DNA of 64,000 nucleotides from Pseudovibrio japonicus (GTDB lineage: Bacteria; Pseudomonadota; Alphaproteobacteria; Rhizobiales; Stappiaceae), in assembly GCF_014651595.1 (NCBI RefSeq), contig NZ_BMXE01000001.1, positions 372,001-436,000 of the forward strand. The letters are read 5' to 3'. The position numbers and the translations under genes were made by a program. Position 1 is the stretch's first letter, and each line of letters starts with the position of its first letter. This document shows positions 26,149 to 34,746 of the stretch, piece after piece. The notes below the pieces were generated by a model. The model did not search any database, was not told the origin of the DNA, and was given only the letters and a program-made list of their open reading frames with translations.

Positions 26149-26838
26149 TCAACCCATAAGGCGTCTGACTTCTTCTTTCAGGAGCGGGAGCAGCTCACTT
26201 TCGAACCACGGATGTTTTTTTATGTGGTGGTTGTTGCGCCAAGAGGGGTGAGGAAGGGGGAGAACGCGAGGGCCGAGACCGTCTGCGTGGCGCTGTGATG
26301 TGACCTCCCAAATTTTCTGGAAGTCCTCGATTGTTTCCCAGAGACGTTTTTTGGTGAAGTCGGGCATGTGGTAGGCCTGCGCATAGCCACCTATTGCAAG
26401 CAGTGTTTCAAGCTGAGGCATATTGCTGAAAACTTCTTGATGCCAAGTCTTTTTGCATTCGGGCCTTGGGGGCTTGTCTCCACCTTTGGAGTCCAAACCG
26501 GGGAAACAGAAGCCCATGGGGATAATTGCAAGTTTGTCGCGGTCGTAGAAGGTCTCGCTATCTACCCCCATCCAGGCGCGCAGGCGGTCTCCGGAGGGGT
26601 CCGTGAATGGTATACCTGATGCGTGGACGCGGGTTCCCGGTGCCTGTCCGCAAATGGCGATGCGCGCGGTTGACGACAGCACGACGACGGGCCGCGGCTC
26701 ATGCGGCAGGGGCTGGCGGATTGGATGCTCCACACAGACCCTGCACGCAGCGATGCGTTCTCTTAAGTCTTGGATTTTTCTTTCATCACCTGTAGTGCTG
26801 CCTGCACTGCGGGACGCTCTGTCATCATTGCATACCAT
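26149..26838 (-). CDS. Uracil-DNA glycosylase-superfamily protein
   Basis: A 229-residue member of the UDG superfamily of base-excision repair enzymes. The catalytic motif region is ICGQAPGTRVHASGIPFTDP, and the second motif is LPLPHPSWRNN, fitting the family's HPSxRN loop. A basic, Cys-containing N-terminal part (AACRVC) precedes. The start is uncertain: the first ATG has no ribosome binding site and lies 76 nt inside the GST gene, and no better start exists in the frame, which suggests translation coupled to the GST gene. DNA repair activity is not certain for this branch. Confidence 0.72.
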   Translation of the reverse strand: MVCNDDRASRSAGSTTGDERKIQDLRERIAACRVCVEHPIRQPLPHEPRPVVVLSSTARIAICGQAPGTRVHASGIPFTDPSGDRLRAWMGVDSETFYDRDKLAIIPMGFCFPGLDSKGGDKPPRPECKKTWHQEVFSNMPQLETLLAIGGYAQAYHMPDFTKKRLWETIEDFQKIWEVTSQRHADGLGPRVLPLPHPSWRNNHHIKKHPWFESELLPLLKEEVRRLMG

Positions 26839-27407
26839 CGGTGCAGATTACCAAGTTCCTCAGGAACTTGCAGCTTAATTACGCGGGCAAAGTTTAATGC
26901 TACAAATAACGTAATGTCAGCAATGGAATACCGATCTCCGGCCACAAACTGGTTGTTTGCCAATTGCGCGTCGAAAATGGCAAGTGTTTCCATCACTTTG
27001 GGCCGGTTCGCCTCCCCCCACTCCTTAATCTGCGGCTGTTCAAGTGGTGCCATGGCGGGATTGGTGTGGCGGAACACCTGAGCAATCTGATATAACAGCC
27101 CCAGATCGCCACGCCGGTTCCACATCTCGATCAGCGCTCTTTCCTTGGCCGTTTGGCCGAGTAAGGGCATGAGAGGGTTCATTTCTTCGAAATAACGGCA
27201 GATGGCGCAGCTTTCTGCGATTGCGGTACCATCATCGAGTATAAGCACGGGTAATCGCTGAAAAGGATTTATCGCTTTAAACTCGTCTGCCTTCAATTCG
27301 CCATGCATGAAATCTACGTAGGTGGTGTTAACCTTAATACCCTTCTCAGCGAGGAATAAGGTAACGCGAAAAGGATTAGGCGCTTGCCTGTGGCTATATA
27401 GTTTCAA
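26763..27407 (-). CDS. Glutathione S-transferase
   Basis: A 214-residue cytosolic GST. The thioredoxin-like N-domain (residues 1-80) has MKLYSHRQAPNPFRVTLFLA, the cis-Pro segment RLPVLILDDG and the glutathione-binding AESCAICRYFEE; the all-helical C-domain has the folding motif VAGDRYSIADITLFVAL. The start is TTG with GGGAGG 5 nt upstream. It overlaps the UDG-like gene by 76 nt. Its substrate is unknown; it is divergent from the histidine kinase gene. Confidence 0.92.
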   Translation of the reverse strand: MKLYSHRQAPNPFRVTLFLAEKGIKVNTTYVDFMHGELKADEFKAINPFQRLPVLILDDGTAIAESCAICRYFEEMNPLMPLLGQTAKERALIEMWNRRGDLGLLYQIAQVFRHTNPAMAPLEQPQIKEWGEANRPKVMETLAIFDAQLANNQFVAGDRYSIADITLFVALNFARVIKLQVPEELGNLHRWYAMMTERPAVQAALQVMKEKSKT

Positions 27408-27611
27408 TGGTGCCTCCCAACAACCATAAGCTGTTGCCCTTACAATCTACGGGTGAAACTGTCCCAAACCTGGGCATTCTTCCAGCATTTTCAGTCACTC
27501 GTATACCTGATGTTAACCCTATGAGTCAGAGCAATCTTAAGAGATCATGTTCATTCTGGTCAAAAGGGCAAGTATCCAATCAATCTATTGGCACAACGAG
27601 GCCGAGAATAC

Positions 27612-29162
27612 ATGAACAACGGATCGTCGCAGAATAGTATGGACAAGACAACTATTAATCACGCCAGAGCAAACCGCCGGCGAGAAGTTGCACGTACCGT
27701 AAAGGACGCCCGCGAACGACTTGGTACGGTTGAGGGTGTTCGTCCCAGCTTTGAAGCTGATCTTATCTTGATGTTCGTGAAGAATAGATTGTCAGTGGCC
27801 TATGCCACGCCGATGATCGCCACTGTTGCCGCGACCGTCTCAACCTACTGGGTTCCGGTAAATTTGGCCATCGGCTGGCTTGTGGTCATGCTGCTTGCGC
27901 ACTCACTTGTTATCTTCTCCACCAAACGCATGGAGAAAAGCCTTGCTCAGGAAGGCAAACTGCGTTCCATCCGCAGAGTGTTGTTTGCGGGCGATATGCT
28001 TTATGGGCTTGTTTGGGCCGCGTTTTTCATCAGCGGGCTGCAATTTGCGACTGATTACAGCTTCGATGTTTTCCAGTTTGCAACCATGCTGATCGTCATT
28101 GCTATGGCGACTATGCTGTCCTCTCCCCTCCCCGGCGCCTTACTGGCGGCCACAACCCCGATCACAGCAGCACTGCTCTTCAGCTTCTGGCAGTTTGACG
28201 GTATGCACCACTATGCGATGGGGCTGATGGCCATTGGGGCACAAGTTTTTTTCTTTGTCCTGAGCAAGCAGCTACATAACTCAGCCTTGACCTTGCTGGA
28301 GTACCGGGCGGAGAAGGATCATCTGATCTCCGAAATGGAACAGGTGAATGCAATTTCTCAGGAAGCGCGGCGCAGAGCGGAAGATGCAAACCTCGCCAAG
28401 ACCCGTTTTCTCGCAACAATGAGCCACGAGCTGCGTACGCCTTTGAACGCGATCCTCGGCTTTTCCGAGGTGATGAAGGACGAAGTTCTTGGTCCGATGC
28501 AGAACAAGACCTACGTGGATTACTCCCGTGACATCAACCAGTCGGGCGAACACCTACTCAACCTGATCAACGAGATCCTCGATCTATCGCGCATTGAGGC
28601 AGGTCGCTATGAGTTGCAGGAGGAGCCGGTGTGCCTTCGTGATGTTGCAGCGGCCTGTAAGCATATGATGCATATGCGGGCGGCGGCAAAGAACATAGAG
28701 GTCCATGAGAGTTACGAGGAAGGCCTGAACAAGGTTTGGGCCGATGAGAAAGCTCTGCGTCAGATGGTTTTGAACCTGCTGGCCAATGCCATCAAATTCA
28801 CACCTGCGGGTGGGGAGATCTCCATTCATGTGGGTATTGACGGTTCTGGCGGTCAGTACATCAGCGTGCACGACACGGGTGCTGGTATTCCGGAGGAAGA
28901 GATCCCTGTTGTGTTGCAGGCCTTTGGTCAAGGCACGCAGGCTATTCAGGGTGCCGAGCAAGGCACAGGCCTTGGGCTTTCCATTGTTCAGGCGCTCGCG
29001 CAAATGCATGAGGGTGAGTTCAAGCTTACCTCCGAGCTCGGTAAGGGAACACAGGCGACCATTTCCCTGCCTGCCAAGCGCATATTGAACCACACCGATC
29101 CAATCCCGACCCCGGACCCCAATGCACGCAAAACGAGAGCCCCCTTGCTTCGTGCAGGATAA
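27612..29162 (+). CDS. Membrane sensor histidine kinase (PleC/PdhS-like kinase core)
   Basis: A 516-residue sensor kinase. About six membrane helices occupy residues 50-205, a coiled linker follows, then the dimerisation domain with the phospho-acceptor His272 in MSHELRTPLNAILGFSEVMK, and an ATPase domain with NLLANAIKFT, HDTGAGIPEEEIP and GTGLGLSIV. The sequence around the H box (VLGPMQNKTYVDYSRDIN, then LDLSRIEAGRYEL) is close to the alphaproteobacterial PleC/DivJ/PdhS group. No response regulator gene adjoins it. I choose ATG at 27612; a TTG at 27588 and ATG at 27639 are alternatives. Confidence 0.88.
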   Translation: MNNGSSQNSMDKTTINHARANRRREVARTVKDARERLGTVEGVRPSFEADLILMFVKNRLSVAYATPMIATVAATVSTYWVPVNLAIGWLVVMLLAHSLVIFSTKRMEKSLAQEGKLRSIRRVLFAGDMLYGLVWAAFFISGLQFATDYSFDVFQFATMLIVIAMATMLSSPLPGALLAATTPITAALLFSFWQFDGMHHYAMGLMAIGAQVFFFVLSKQLHNSALTLLEYRAEKDHLISEMEQVNAISQEARRRAEDANLAKTRFLATMSHELRTPLNAILGFSEVMKDEVLGPMQNKTYVDYSRDINQSGEHLLNLINEILDLSRIEAGRYELQEEPVCLRDVAAACKHMMHMRAAAKNIEVHESYEEGLNKVWADEKALRQMVLNLLANAIKFTPAGGEISIHVGIDGSGGQYISVHDTGAGIPEEEIPVVLQAFGQGTQAIQGAEQGTGLGLSIVQALAQMHEGEFKLTSELGKGTQATISLPAKRILNHTDPIPTPDPNARKTRAPLLRAG

Positions 29163-29212
29163 GCGTGTACGTTCCCAATTTGTTCCAGGCGTGTTTGTTG
29201 GGAGGCAAATGC

Positions 29213-29569
29213 ATGCTTCGTGGTTCCTGCCATTGTGGTGCGGTTAAGTTTGAATTTCGTGAAAAACCAGAGTGGCTGACAGAGTGCAATTGCTCTGCGT
29301 GTCGTCGTTACGGCACGATCTGGGCGCATGGGTCACCGAAGAACATTTCCATCGAGAAAGCCCCGGATGCAACATCTGCGTATATCTGGGGTGATCAGAT
29401 GATCGAGTTCCACACCTGTCGGACCTGCGGAAACACCACACACTGGTCTGATCTGGATGCGGACTATGACCGCATGGCGGTCAACACGCGTCTTGTACCT
29501 TTTAAGGATGTGAAAGACATACCGATCCGTCATTTTGACGGGGCCGATACAGGGCGTTTTCTGGATTGA
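29213..29569 (+). CDS. GFA-family (glutathione-dependent formaldehyde-activating fold) protein, copy 1
   Basis: A 118-residue zinc-binding Mss4-like protein. The zinc motifs are GSCHCGAVKFEF with the first Cys pair, CNCSACRRYG, and TCRTCGNTTHW; His-Phe-Asp follows near the end. Members of this family are proposed to aid glutathione-formaldehyde adduct formation or related chemistry, with weak evidence. The ATG follows GGGAGG and gives the same start as the second copy. The first 105 bases of the gene are nearly identical to those of copy 2. Confidence 0.88.
   Translation: MLRGSCHCGAVKFEFREKPEWLTECNCSACRRYGTIWAHGSPKNISIEKAPDATSAYIWGDQMIEFHTCRTCGNTTHWSDLDADYDRMAVNTRLVPFKDVKDIPIRHFDGADTGRFLD
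29237..29316 (+). repeat. 80-nt identical repeat, copy A (inside GFA copy 1)
   Basis: These 80 bases are identical, base for base, to 29680-29759. The flanking parts of the two genes differ at many positions. Confidence 0.95.
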
Positions 29570-29655
29570 ACTAAACTCTTTACTCTGCGCGCTCCGGCGA
29601 GATCACTTTGTTTGCTCTTCAGGGCCGTGCTCAAACTGTTTTTTAGGGGGAATGC

Positions 29656-30012
29656 ATGCTTCGTGGGTCATGCCATTGCGGTGCGGTTAAGTTTGAATTT
29701 CGTGAAAAACCAGAGTGGCTGACAGAGTGCAATTGCTCTGCGTGTCGTCGTTACGGCACCGTGTGGGCGCACGGGTCGCCGGAGAATGTGACCGTCAAAA
29801 GTGATCCGGACGCGACCTTCCGGTATGTGTGGGGCGACAAGGATCTTGAGTTCCATACCTGCAAGACTTGCGGAAACACAACCCATTGGGCACCTACTGA
29901 CCCGAACGGGGATAGAATGGCGGTCAATACGCGTTTGGTGCCAGCTGAAGATGTGAAGGACATACGTGTGCGCCACTTTGATGGTGCTGATACATGGCGC
30001 TTCGTGGATTAA
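29656..30012 (+). CDS. GFA-family protein, copy 2
   Basis: A 118-residue tandem paralogue of the gene at 29213, with the same zinc motifs (GSCHCGAVKF, CNCSACRRYG, TCKTCGNTTHW). Residues 1-35 are nearly identical, while the rest is moderately diverged (for example NVTVKSDPDATFRYVWGDKD against NISIEKAPDATSAYIWGDQ). The gene has GGGGG before the ATG. The two copies lie 86 bp apart and read the same way, and a strong terminator follows. Confidence 0.88.
   Translation: MLRGSCHCGAVKFEFREKPEWLTECNCSACRRYGTVWAHGSPENVTVKSDPDATFRYVWGDKDLEFHTCKTCGNTTHWAPTDPNGDRMAVNTRLVPAEDVKDIRVRHFDGADTWRFVD
29680..29759 (+). repeat. 80-nt identical repeat, copy B (inside GFA copy 2)
   Basis: Identical to 29237-29316. 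See the finding on gene conversion. Confidence 0.95.
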
Positions 30013-30099
30013 GTTTGCTCATCAAACCGGGTTTACGTTGGTTTGTGCGTCGGTTTGAGCGATAAGCGTTTTTTATGCGTTGGATTGTCAAAAACACAT

Positions 30100-30138
30100 A
30101 AGGCCGCCTCAACTCGTCTGAGTGAGGCGGCCTTTCTT
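30100..30138. terminator. Strong terminator between GFA copy 2 and cobT
   Basis: AAGGCCGCCTCA (30100-30111) pairs perfectly with TGAGGCGGCCTT (30123-30134), with T-rich sequence after it. It lies between convergent genes and can serve the plus strand; the minus side is less T-rich. Confidence 0.88.
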
Positions 30139-30176
30139 AATTTATCCCCCTCCCTGAATGAGAGGGTAGAGTTAGA

Positions 30177-31205
30177 TTAGTCCTGACCTGCAACACCTGC
30201 ATCAGCAAAGGTCGCCATGCCGGAGTGTGTTGCTGCTGCTGCTTTGATGATGCCGGCTGCGATTGCTGCGCCGGAACCTTCGCCAAGGCGCATGCCAAGG
30301 TCGAGCAGAGGCTTGCCGCCCATCTCGGCCAGGGCACGGCGATGTGCAGGCTCAGCAGAGGCGTGAGAGAAGACACAGTGCTGCAACGCGGTGTTGTCCA
30401 TCTTATAAAGGATGGCAGCTGCTGCGGATGTAACGAAGCCATCGATAACAACAGGAACCTGCTGCATGCGTGCTGCCAGAATAACACCCGCCATTGCTGC
30501 GATTTCGCGGCCACCGATACGGCGCAGAACTTCCAGAGGTTCGACTTTGCCCGGACCACCGATACGCTGTACGGCCTGCTCAACCACGGCGACCTTCTTT
30601 GTCAGAGTATCACCTTGAACGCCGGAGCCCGGACCAACCCATTCTTCTGCGGTGCCGCCAAACAGCGCGTAGAAGATGGCGGCTGCAACGGTGGTGTTGG
30701 CGATACCCATTTCGCCGATGCAGAGCAGATCAGTGCCGCCGGAGATAGCTTCCATGCCAAACGCCATGGTTGCGGCGCATTCAGATTCCTCGAAAGCGTC
30801 TTCCTCGGAGATGTCCGGGGTTGGCATTTCCAATGCGAGTTCGAACACTTTCAGGCCAAGGTCATAAGCGATGCAGAGCTGGTTTACGGCTGCGCCGCCA
30901 GCTGCAAAGTTGGAGACCATCTGAGCGGTTACTTCTTTTGGGAAAGCTGAGACGCCTTTGTCGGCAACGCCGTGGTTTGCGGCAAAGACAGCAACCAGCG
31001 GGCGGTTCACTTTTGGCATTGGCATGCCCTGCCATGCGGCAAGCCATTCTACCAGATCTTCCAGACGCCCAAGAGAGCCTGCTGGCTTTGTCAGCTGCGC
31101 ATCACGTTTTCTAACCGCCTCAACTGCTTCAAGGCTTGGGCCGGGCATTTCGCCCACCAGATTTCTGATATCATCAAATGGCAGTGCCGTCGTTGCAAGA
31201 GACAT
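30177..31205 (-). CDS. cobT: Nicotinate-nucleotide:dimethylbenzimidazole phosphoribosyltransferase
   Basis: A 342-residue CobT that makes alpha-ribazole phosphate for the lower ligand of cobalamin. Motifs are TKPAGSLGRLEDLVEWLA near residue 40, VFAANHGVADKGVSAFP, GEMGIANTTVAAA, GGREIAAMAGVI and the catalytic-Glu segment MRLGEGSGAA near residue 317. The frame is open further upstream, but ATG at 31205 follows CGGAG and gives the usual length. It is divergent from cobS with an inverted repeat between them. Confidence 0.95.
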   Translation of the reverse strand: MSLATTALPFDDIRNLVGEMPGPSLEAVEAVRKRDAQLTKPAGSLGRLEDLVEWLAAWQGMPMPKVNRPLVAVFAANHGVADKGVSAFPKEVTAQMVSNFAAGGAAVNQLCIAYDLGLKVFELALEMPTPDISEEDAFEESECAATMAFGMEAISGGTDLLCIGEMGIANTTVAAAIFYALFGGTAEEWVGPGSGVQGDTLTKKVAVVEQAVQRIGGPGKVEPLEVLRRIGGREIAAMAGVILAARMQQVPVVIDGFVTSAAAAILYKMDNTALQHCVFSHASAEPAHRRALAEMGGKPLLDLGMRLGEGSGAAIAAGIIKAAAATHSGMATFADAGVAGQD

Positions 31206-31303
31206 ACGTTTCTCCGAGCTGAGTTGATCCGCAAAATGACCTTTGCGGGTTGTTGTTTGCGCAGATCTATAAGCCACTGGTGGCAGAATACAAATGAGAC
31301 TTA

Positions 31304-31349
31304 TCAACTATTTGTAGTTTCCACGGCTTTGCAAACTACAAATTGTTGA
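31304..31349. repeat. 17-bp inverted repeat between cobT and cobS
   Basis: TCAACTATTTGTAGTTT (31304-31320) and AAACTACAAATTGTTGA (31333-31349) match over 17 positions with one mismatch, around a 12-nt spacer. It sits 98 nt above cobT and 144 nt above cobS and could be an operator for a dimeric regulator. It is not a B12 riboswitch. Confidence 0.85.
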
Positions 31350-31493
31350 TTTAGAGCTAATGACATTCACACGCTGTGCTCTGTTTTTTTGTCTTTGAGC
31401 GATTCTCTGCCATTTGATTGAAGCAATCGGATGGAACGCGTCAAAGCCATCCCAACTGCTTTTGATACCTGTTTCATTTCAGCGAGACCCATT

Positions 31494-32312
31494 ATGTCCG
31501 ATGATCATAACCGCGAAGATTCCCTGCCCTCTTCCTCCTTTATTTTGGCAGAGGTTGCAGAGCTGGTGCGCTTCTTCTCCCGCATCCCGCTGCCCAAGTT
31601 TGGCAAGTGGGATGATCTGAACACGGCGCCTGATTTTCGGTTACGGGCGCGCAGCATTCCGCTGGCGGGCGCAGTGATATCACTGCCAAGCATTGTGGTG
31701 CTGCTTGTGCTCTCACAAAGCGCGCTTTCTTCCGGGGTTGTCGCGCTGCTGGCGATTGCCGTGGTTGCTGCGGTTCAGGGCTGTTTACATGAAGATGGCC
31801 TGTCAGATGTGGTTGACGGGTTCTTTGGCGGGCATACGGCAGAACGGCGTCTTGAGATTATGAAGGATAGCCGGATTGGTGCTTTCGGCACGGTGGCGCT
31901 TGTACTCTCGCTCAGCTTGCGCTGGCTGTTGCTCTCTTCCTTGCTGGAGGCCTTTGGCGGGTTGGGTGCAGCTTTGGGTTATCTGGCAGCCGAGACTGCG
32001 GGCCGGACCGGGATGGTCTGGATCTGGCATACAATGCCGGCGGCTTACCAAGGCGGCTTGTCGACCCGCTTCGGGATACCAACAAAGACCGCGCTTTATC
32101 AGGCAGCATTGTTTGGCCTGCCGTTTGTTGTCATCAGCCTGTTCTATCTGAGCCTCTGGCAGGTAGTCTTTGGTGGCCTGATCAGCCTTGTTCTGGTGTG
32201 GGCGTTGGCAAAACTCTCGTACGCCAAGATTAAGGGCGTTACCGGTGACGTTCTGGGCGCTGCACAGCAGATCGGTTCCCTCGGTTTCCTTCTGGGCGCG
32301 CTCTCGCTTTAG
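31494..32312 (+). CDS. cobS: Adenosylcobinamide-GDP ribazoletransferase (cobalamin synthase)
   Basis: A 272-residue membrane enzyme that performs the last step of cobalamin assembly, joining alpha-ribazole to adenosylcobinamide-GDP. The hallmark cluster is LHEDGLSDVVDGFFGGHTAE then RLEIMKDSRIGAFG, with acidic residues that bind metal. The N-terminus has FFSRIPLP, and a late GDVLGAAQQIGSLGFLL closes the protein. The ATG at 31494 has only a weak ribosome binding site; an ATG at 31431 is in frame but adds a non-family extension. Confidence 0.94.
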   Translation: MSDDHNREDSLPSSSFILAEVAELVRFFSRIPLPKFGKWDDLNTAPDFRLRARSIPLAGAVISLPSIVVLLVLSQSALSSGVVALLAIAVVAAVQGCLHEDGLSDVVDGFFGGHTAERRLEIMKDSRIGAFGTVALVLSLSLRWLLLSSLLEAFGGLGAALGYLAAETAGRTGMVWIWHTMPAAYQGGLSTRFGIPTKTALYQAALFGLPFVVISLFYLSLWQVVFGGLISLVLVWALAKLSYAKIKGVTGDVLGAAQQIGSLGFLLGALSL

Positions 32313-32547
32313 AGTGATCCGATATGCTTTGCCGATGTATCGGCGCGCCTGATAATCAGGGGCGACATTTAAGGGGATGCGCGTTTCCTCGGGCGCATTC
32401 TTCCTTAAAAATCAGGGGTATTCTTGCTGCGTTCAGCCCGACCTGACGGCCTTACCGCAATCTTTTGCTAGCATTTTAGCTTTATTGTAAGCGCATTATT
32501 TACCTGACAACGCGCGTGGGGCTCATTTGGGTTCTCGGGACCAAGAC

Positions 32548-33723
32548 ATGATGAAGCTATCAACTGCTCATGCCTTTTTAACAATGAAGCGCGCCATGCT
32601 TCTGGCGCTGGCCGCTGCTGTGCTTGCTGCCTGCTCCTCCAGACCCGGACCGGATGCCCTTCAGGTTTCGCTTGAAGAAGGACAAGGTACCAGCGATGTG
32701 CATCTGCTGATTGCGACCACACGCGCACGCACGGATACTCCGCATGCACTTTTCTCTTCTGAGCGCAGTCAGGAACTGGACTTTGCCTCCACTACGATTT
32801 CCATTCCACCAACCCATGAGCCGGGTAAGATTCAATGGGCGTCCTCGCCTCCGGGTGACCCCAATACGGATTTTGTCGTGCGGCAGGCCTCCTACATCGA
32901 TGGCGAGGCGGCCTTCAGGCAGCAGATCAACAGCGAGATTGCAAAACGTTCGCCGGAGCGGCGTGATGCTTTGCTGTTCATTCACGGCTACAACACCCGC
33001 TTTTCTGAAGGGGTTTTCCGTCTTGCGCAGATCGCAGCGGATTCCAAAGCTCGCCGCCTGCCGGTTCTGTTTACGTGGGCCTCTTCGGGTAAGCTGACCA
33101 ATTACATCTATGACACCAACAGCGTGACGATTGCACGGGACGGGTTGGAGCGGGTTTTAATTGATCTTGCTAATTCTGATGCAAAGCGTGTCACCATTCT
33201 TGCGCACTCTCTTGGTAACCTGTTGCTGCTGGAAACGTTGCGGCAAATGGAGCTTAAAGGAAACGGTCTTTTAAAGAACAAGAAGATCACGATTTTAATG
33301 GCGTCGCCGGACATCGATATTGATGTTTTCAAAACAATGATTACTTCATTAGGGTACAGGGCACATCCTGTGTTTGTGCTGGTCTCACGCGACGACCGTG
33401 CCTTGCGTTTCTCCCGTCGTATCGCCGGTGGTAAAGACCGTGTTGGCGGCATCGAGAACGATGAGGAGCTGACAAATCTGGGCGTTGTGGTCATTGACCT
33501 GTCCAATGTAGAAGGTCAGGATGGTAGCAACCATGATAAGTATACGCAGCTTGCCCAGTTCGGGCCGCAACTGATCGCTGCGCTGCAACGGGGCACCAAG
33601 GCCCGGAGCAAGCAAAGTATTGGTGGGCGTCTGGGCACCGCTGGCCGTAGTTTTAACGAGTTTTTGGGTAATACAGCGAATGTCGTTATCAGCACCCCGG
33701 GAACTGTTGGCTCAACGCGTTGA
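32548..33723 (+). CDS. DUF900-family alpha/beta hydrolase lipoprotein
   Basis: A 391-residue (from this start) alpha/beta hydrolase of the DUF900 type. The lipobox is LAAAVLAACSS, so it is probably a membrane-anchored lipoprotein. The hydrolase core shows LLFIHGYNTRF, FTWASSGKLTNYIYD and the nucleophile elbow LAHSLGNLLL, with DIDIDVF later. No activity is known. A second start at 32584 (MKRAMLLALAAAVLAAC) would give a more compact signal but has no ribosome binding site. The region before it (32313-32547) carries no gene. Confidence 0.82.
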   Translation: MMKLSTAHAFLTMKRAMLLALAAAVLAACSSRPGPDALQVSLEEGQGTSDVHLLIATTRARTDTPHALFSSERSQELDFASTTISIPPTHEPGKIQWASSPPGDPNTDFVVRQASYIDGEAAFRQQINSEIAKRSPERRDALLFIHGYNTRFSEGVFRLAQIAADSKARRLPVLFTWASSGKLTNYIYDTNSVTIARDGLERVLIDLANSDAKRVTILAHSLGNLLLLETLRQMELKGNGLLKNKKITILMASPDIDIDVFKTMITSLGYRAHPVFVLVSRDDRALRFSRRIAGGKDRVGGIENDEELTNLGVVVIDLSNVEGQDGSNHDKYTQLAQFGPQLIAALQRGTKARSKQSIGGRLGTAGRSFNEFLGNTANVVISTPGTVGSTR

Positions 33724-33762
33724 TGATGGTGGCATAAAACCGATGTTTTGTAGGAAAGTACT

Positions 33763-33984
33763 TTGTCAGGCACTCTAGAACGACCAGCCAGCCCGTGTTT
33801 AAAACTGTGTAAGCTGGATCCAGAACAAAAAATGTGTGTGAGCTGCTGGAGATTACTGAGCGAGATTGCAGGCTGGGGTTCCTTGTCTGCCCGCGCGCAA
33901 CAGGACATTATTGCAAAACTCCCTACGCGCAAGGCTAATTTTCTAGCTCATCAAATGGAGGATGCTCAATGCGCTGGACGATAG
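33763..33984 (+). CDS. DUF1289 small cysteine-rich protein
   Basis: A 73-residue DUF1289 protein. The conserved core is SPCLKLCKLDPEQKMC followed by CWRLLSEIAGW, with four Cys that probably bind a metal or cluster. The start is TTG with TAGGA about 8 nt upstream. It overlaps the aspartic protease gene by 16 nt, a pairing I recall as recurrent in Rhizobiales-like genomes (from memory). Its function is unknown. Confidence 0.85.
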   Translation: MSGTLERPASPCLKLCKLDPEQKMCVSCWRLLSEIAGWGSLSARAQQDIIAKLPTRKANFLAHQMEDAQCAGR

Positions 33985-34667
33985 GTCTTGTCATCGTCAT
34001 CACCGCCATGGTGATCGGCGTTGTAACCGGTTACATTGGAACACCATCCTTTATGGGCGATGCGTTTCAGGAGGAAGGGCCGCGCCTTGTTGCCCTGCTG
34101 GCTATGGGTATTGTCATCGGAATGGGCGTATTGAGCCGCCGTCCGCGCATTCCCGAGGTTGTTGGCGCAGTGGTTTTCTGGGGTGGTCTGGCCCTGTTGC
34201 TGGTTATTGGCTACTCGTTCCGCTTTGAGCTGATGACCGTTCGCGACCGTGTCATGTCTGAGTTGTTCCCCGGCTCCATTAGCCAGAGTGCAAATGGTGA
34301 GCTGGTGATCTCGCGCGGGTCCAATCATCAGTTCTTTGTTGATGCGGAGGTGGATGGCGTTACCGTCGACATGCTGGTTGATACAGGAGCCTCTCACATT
34401 ACGCTCACCCATGGGGATGCGAGCCGCATTGGCATTGATACGGAAAACCTGTCCTACAGTACGCCCGTCTCCACGGCCAACGGTATGGGGTATGTGGCGC
34501 GGGTACGCTTGCCGGAGCTGCAAATCGGGAACTGGCACCTGAACAGTGTGCCAGCGTTTGTGGCGCAAGATGAAATGCTCGGCACCAGCTTACTGGGTAT
34601 GAGTGCCCTGAACACGTTTGCCAGCTGGCGGGTGGAAGGCAATCAGTTGATCCTGCGAGCGCGTTAA
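33969..34667 (+). CDS. Membrane-anchored retropepsin-like (clan AA) aspartic protease
   Basis: A 232-residue protein with two or three N-terminal helices (residues 3-22, 39-55, 63-81) and a clan AA aspartic protease domain (about 108-232) with the catalytic Asp138 in MLVDTGASHITL and the later LLGMSALNTFASWRVEGNQL. It fits the TIGR02281 family. It probably sits in the inner membrane with the protease in the periplasm, acts as a dimer, and has unknown substrates. The start overlaps DUF1289. Confidence 0.88.
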   Translation: MRWTIGLVIVITAMVIGVVTGYIGTPSFMGDAFQEEGPRLVALLAMGIVIGMGVLSRRPRIPEVVGAVVFWGGLALLLVIGYSFRFELMTVRDRVMSELFPGSISQSANGELVISRGSNHQFFVDAEVDGVTVDMLVDTGASHITLTHGDASRIGIDTENLSYSTPVSTANGMGYVARVRLPELQIGNWHLNSVPAFVAQDEMLGTSLLGMSALNTFASWRVEGNQLILRAR

Positions 34668-34687
34668 ACCCGCCTGACGCTATGAGA

Positions 34688-34727
34688 TAAAAAAAGCCGC
34701 CGACACAGATGTCAGCGGCTTTTGTTT
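34688..34727. terminator. Bidirectional terminator
   Basis: An A-rich AAAAAGCCGC...GCGGCTTTTG hairpin with an inner GACA/TGTC pairing (right arm around 34711-34723) lies between convergent genes and has A- and T-runs at both sides. Confidence 0.85.
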
Positions 34728-34746
34728 TCTGGGCTTGTAGCCAGCC

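Noticed and set aside
31206-31493. Possible cobalamin riboswitch between cobT and cobS (an AGCCACTGG resembles a B12 box)
   Set aside because: The remaining riboswitch core is missing and the inverted repeat explains the region better.
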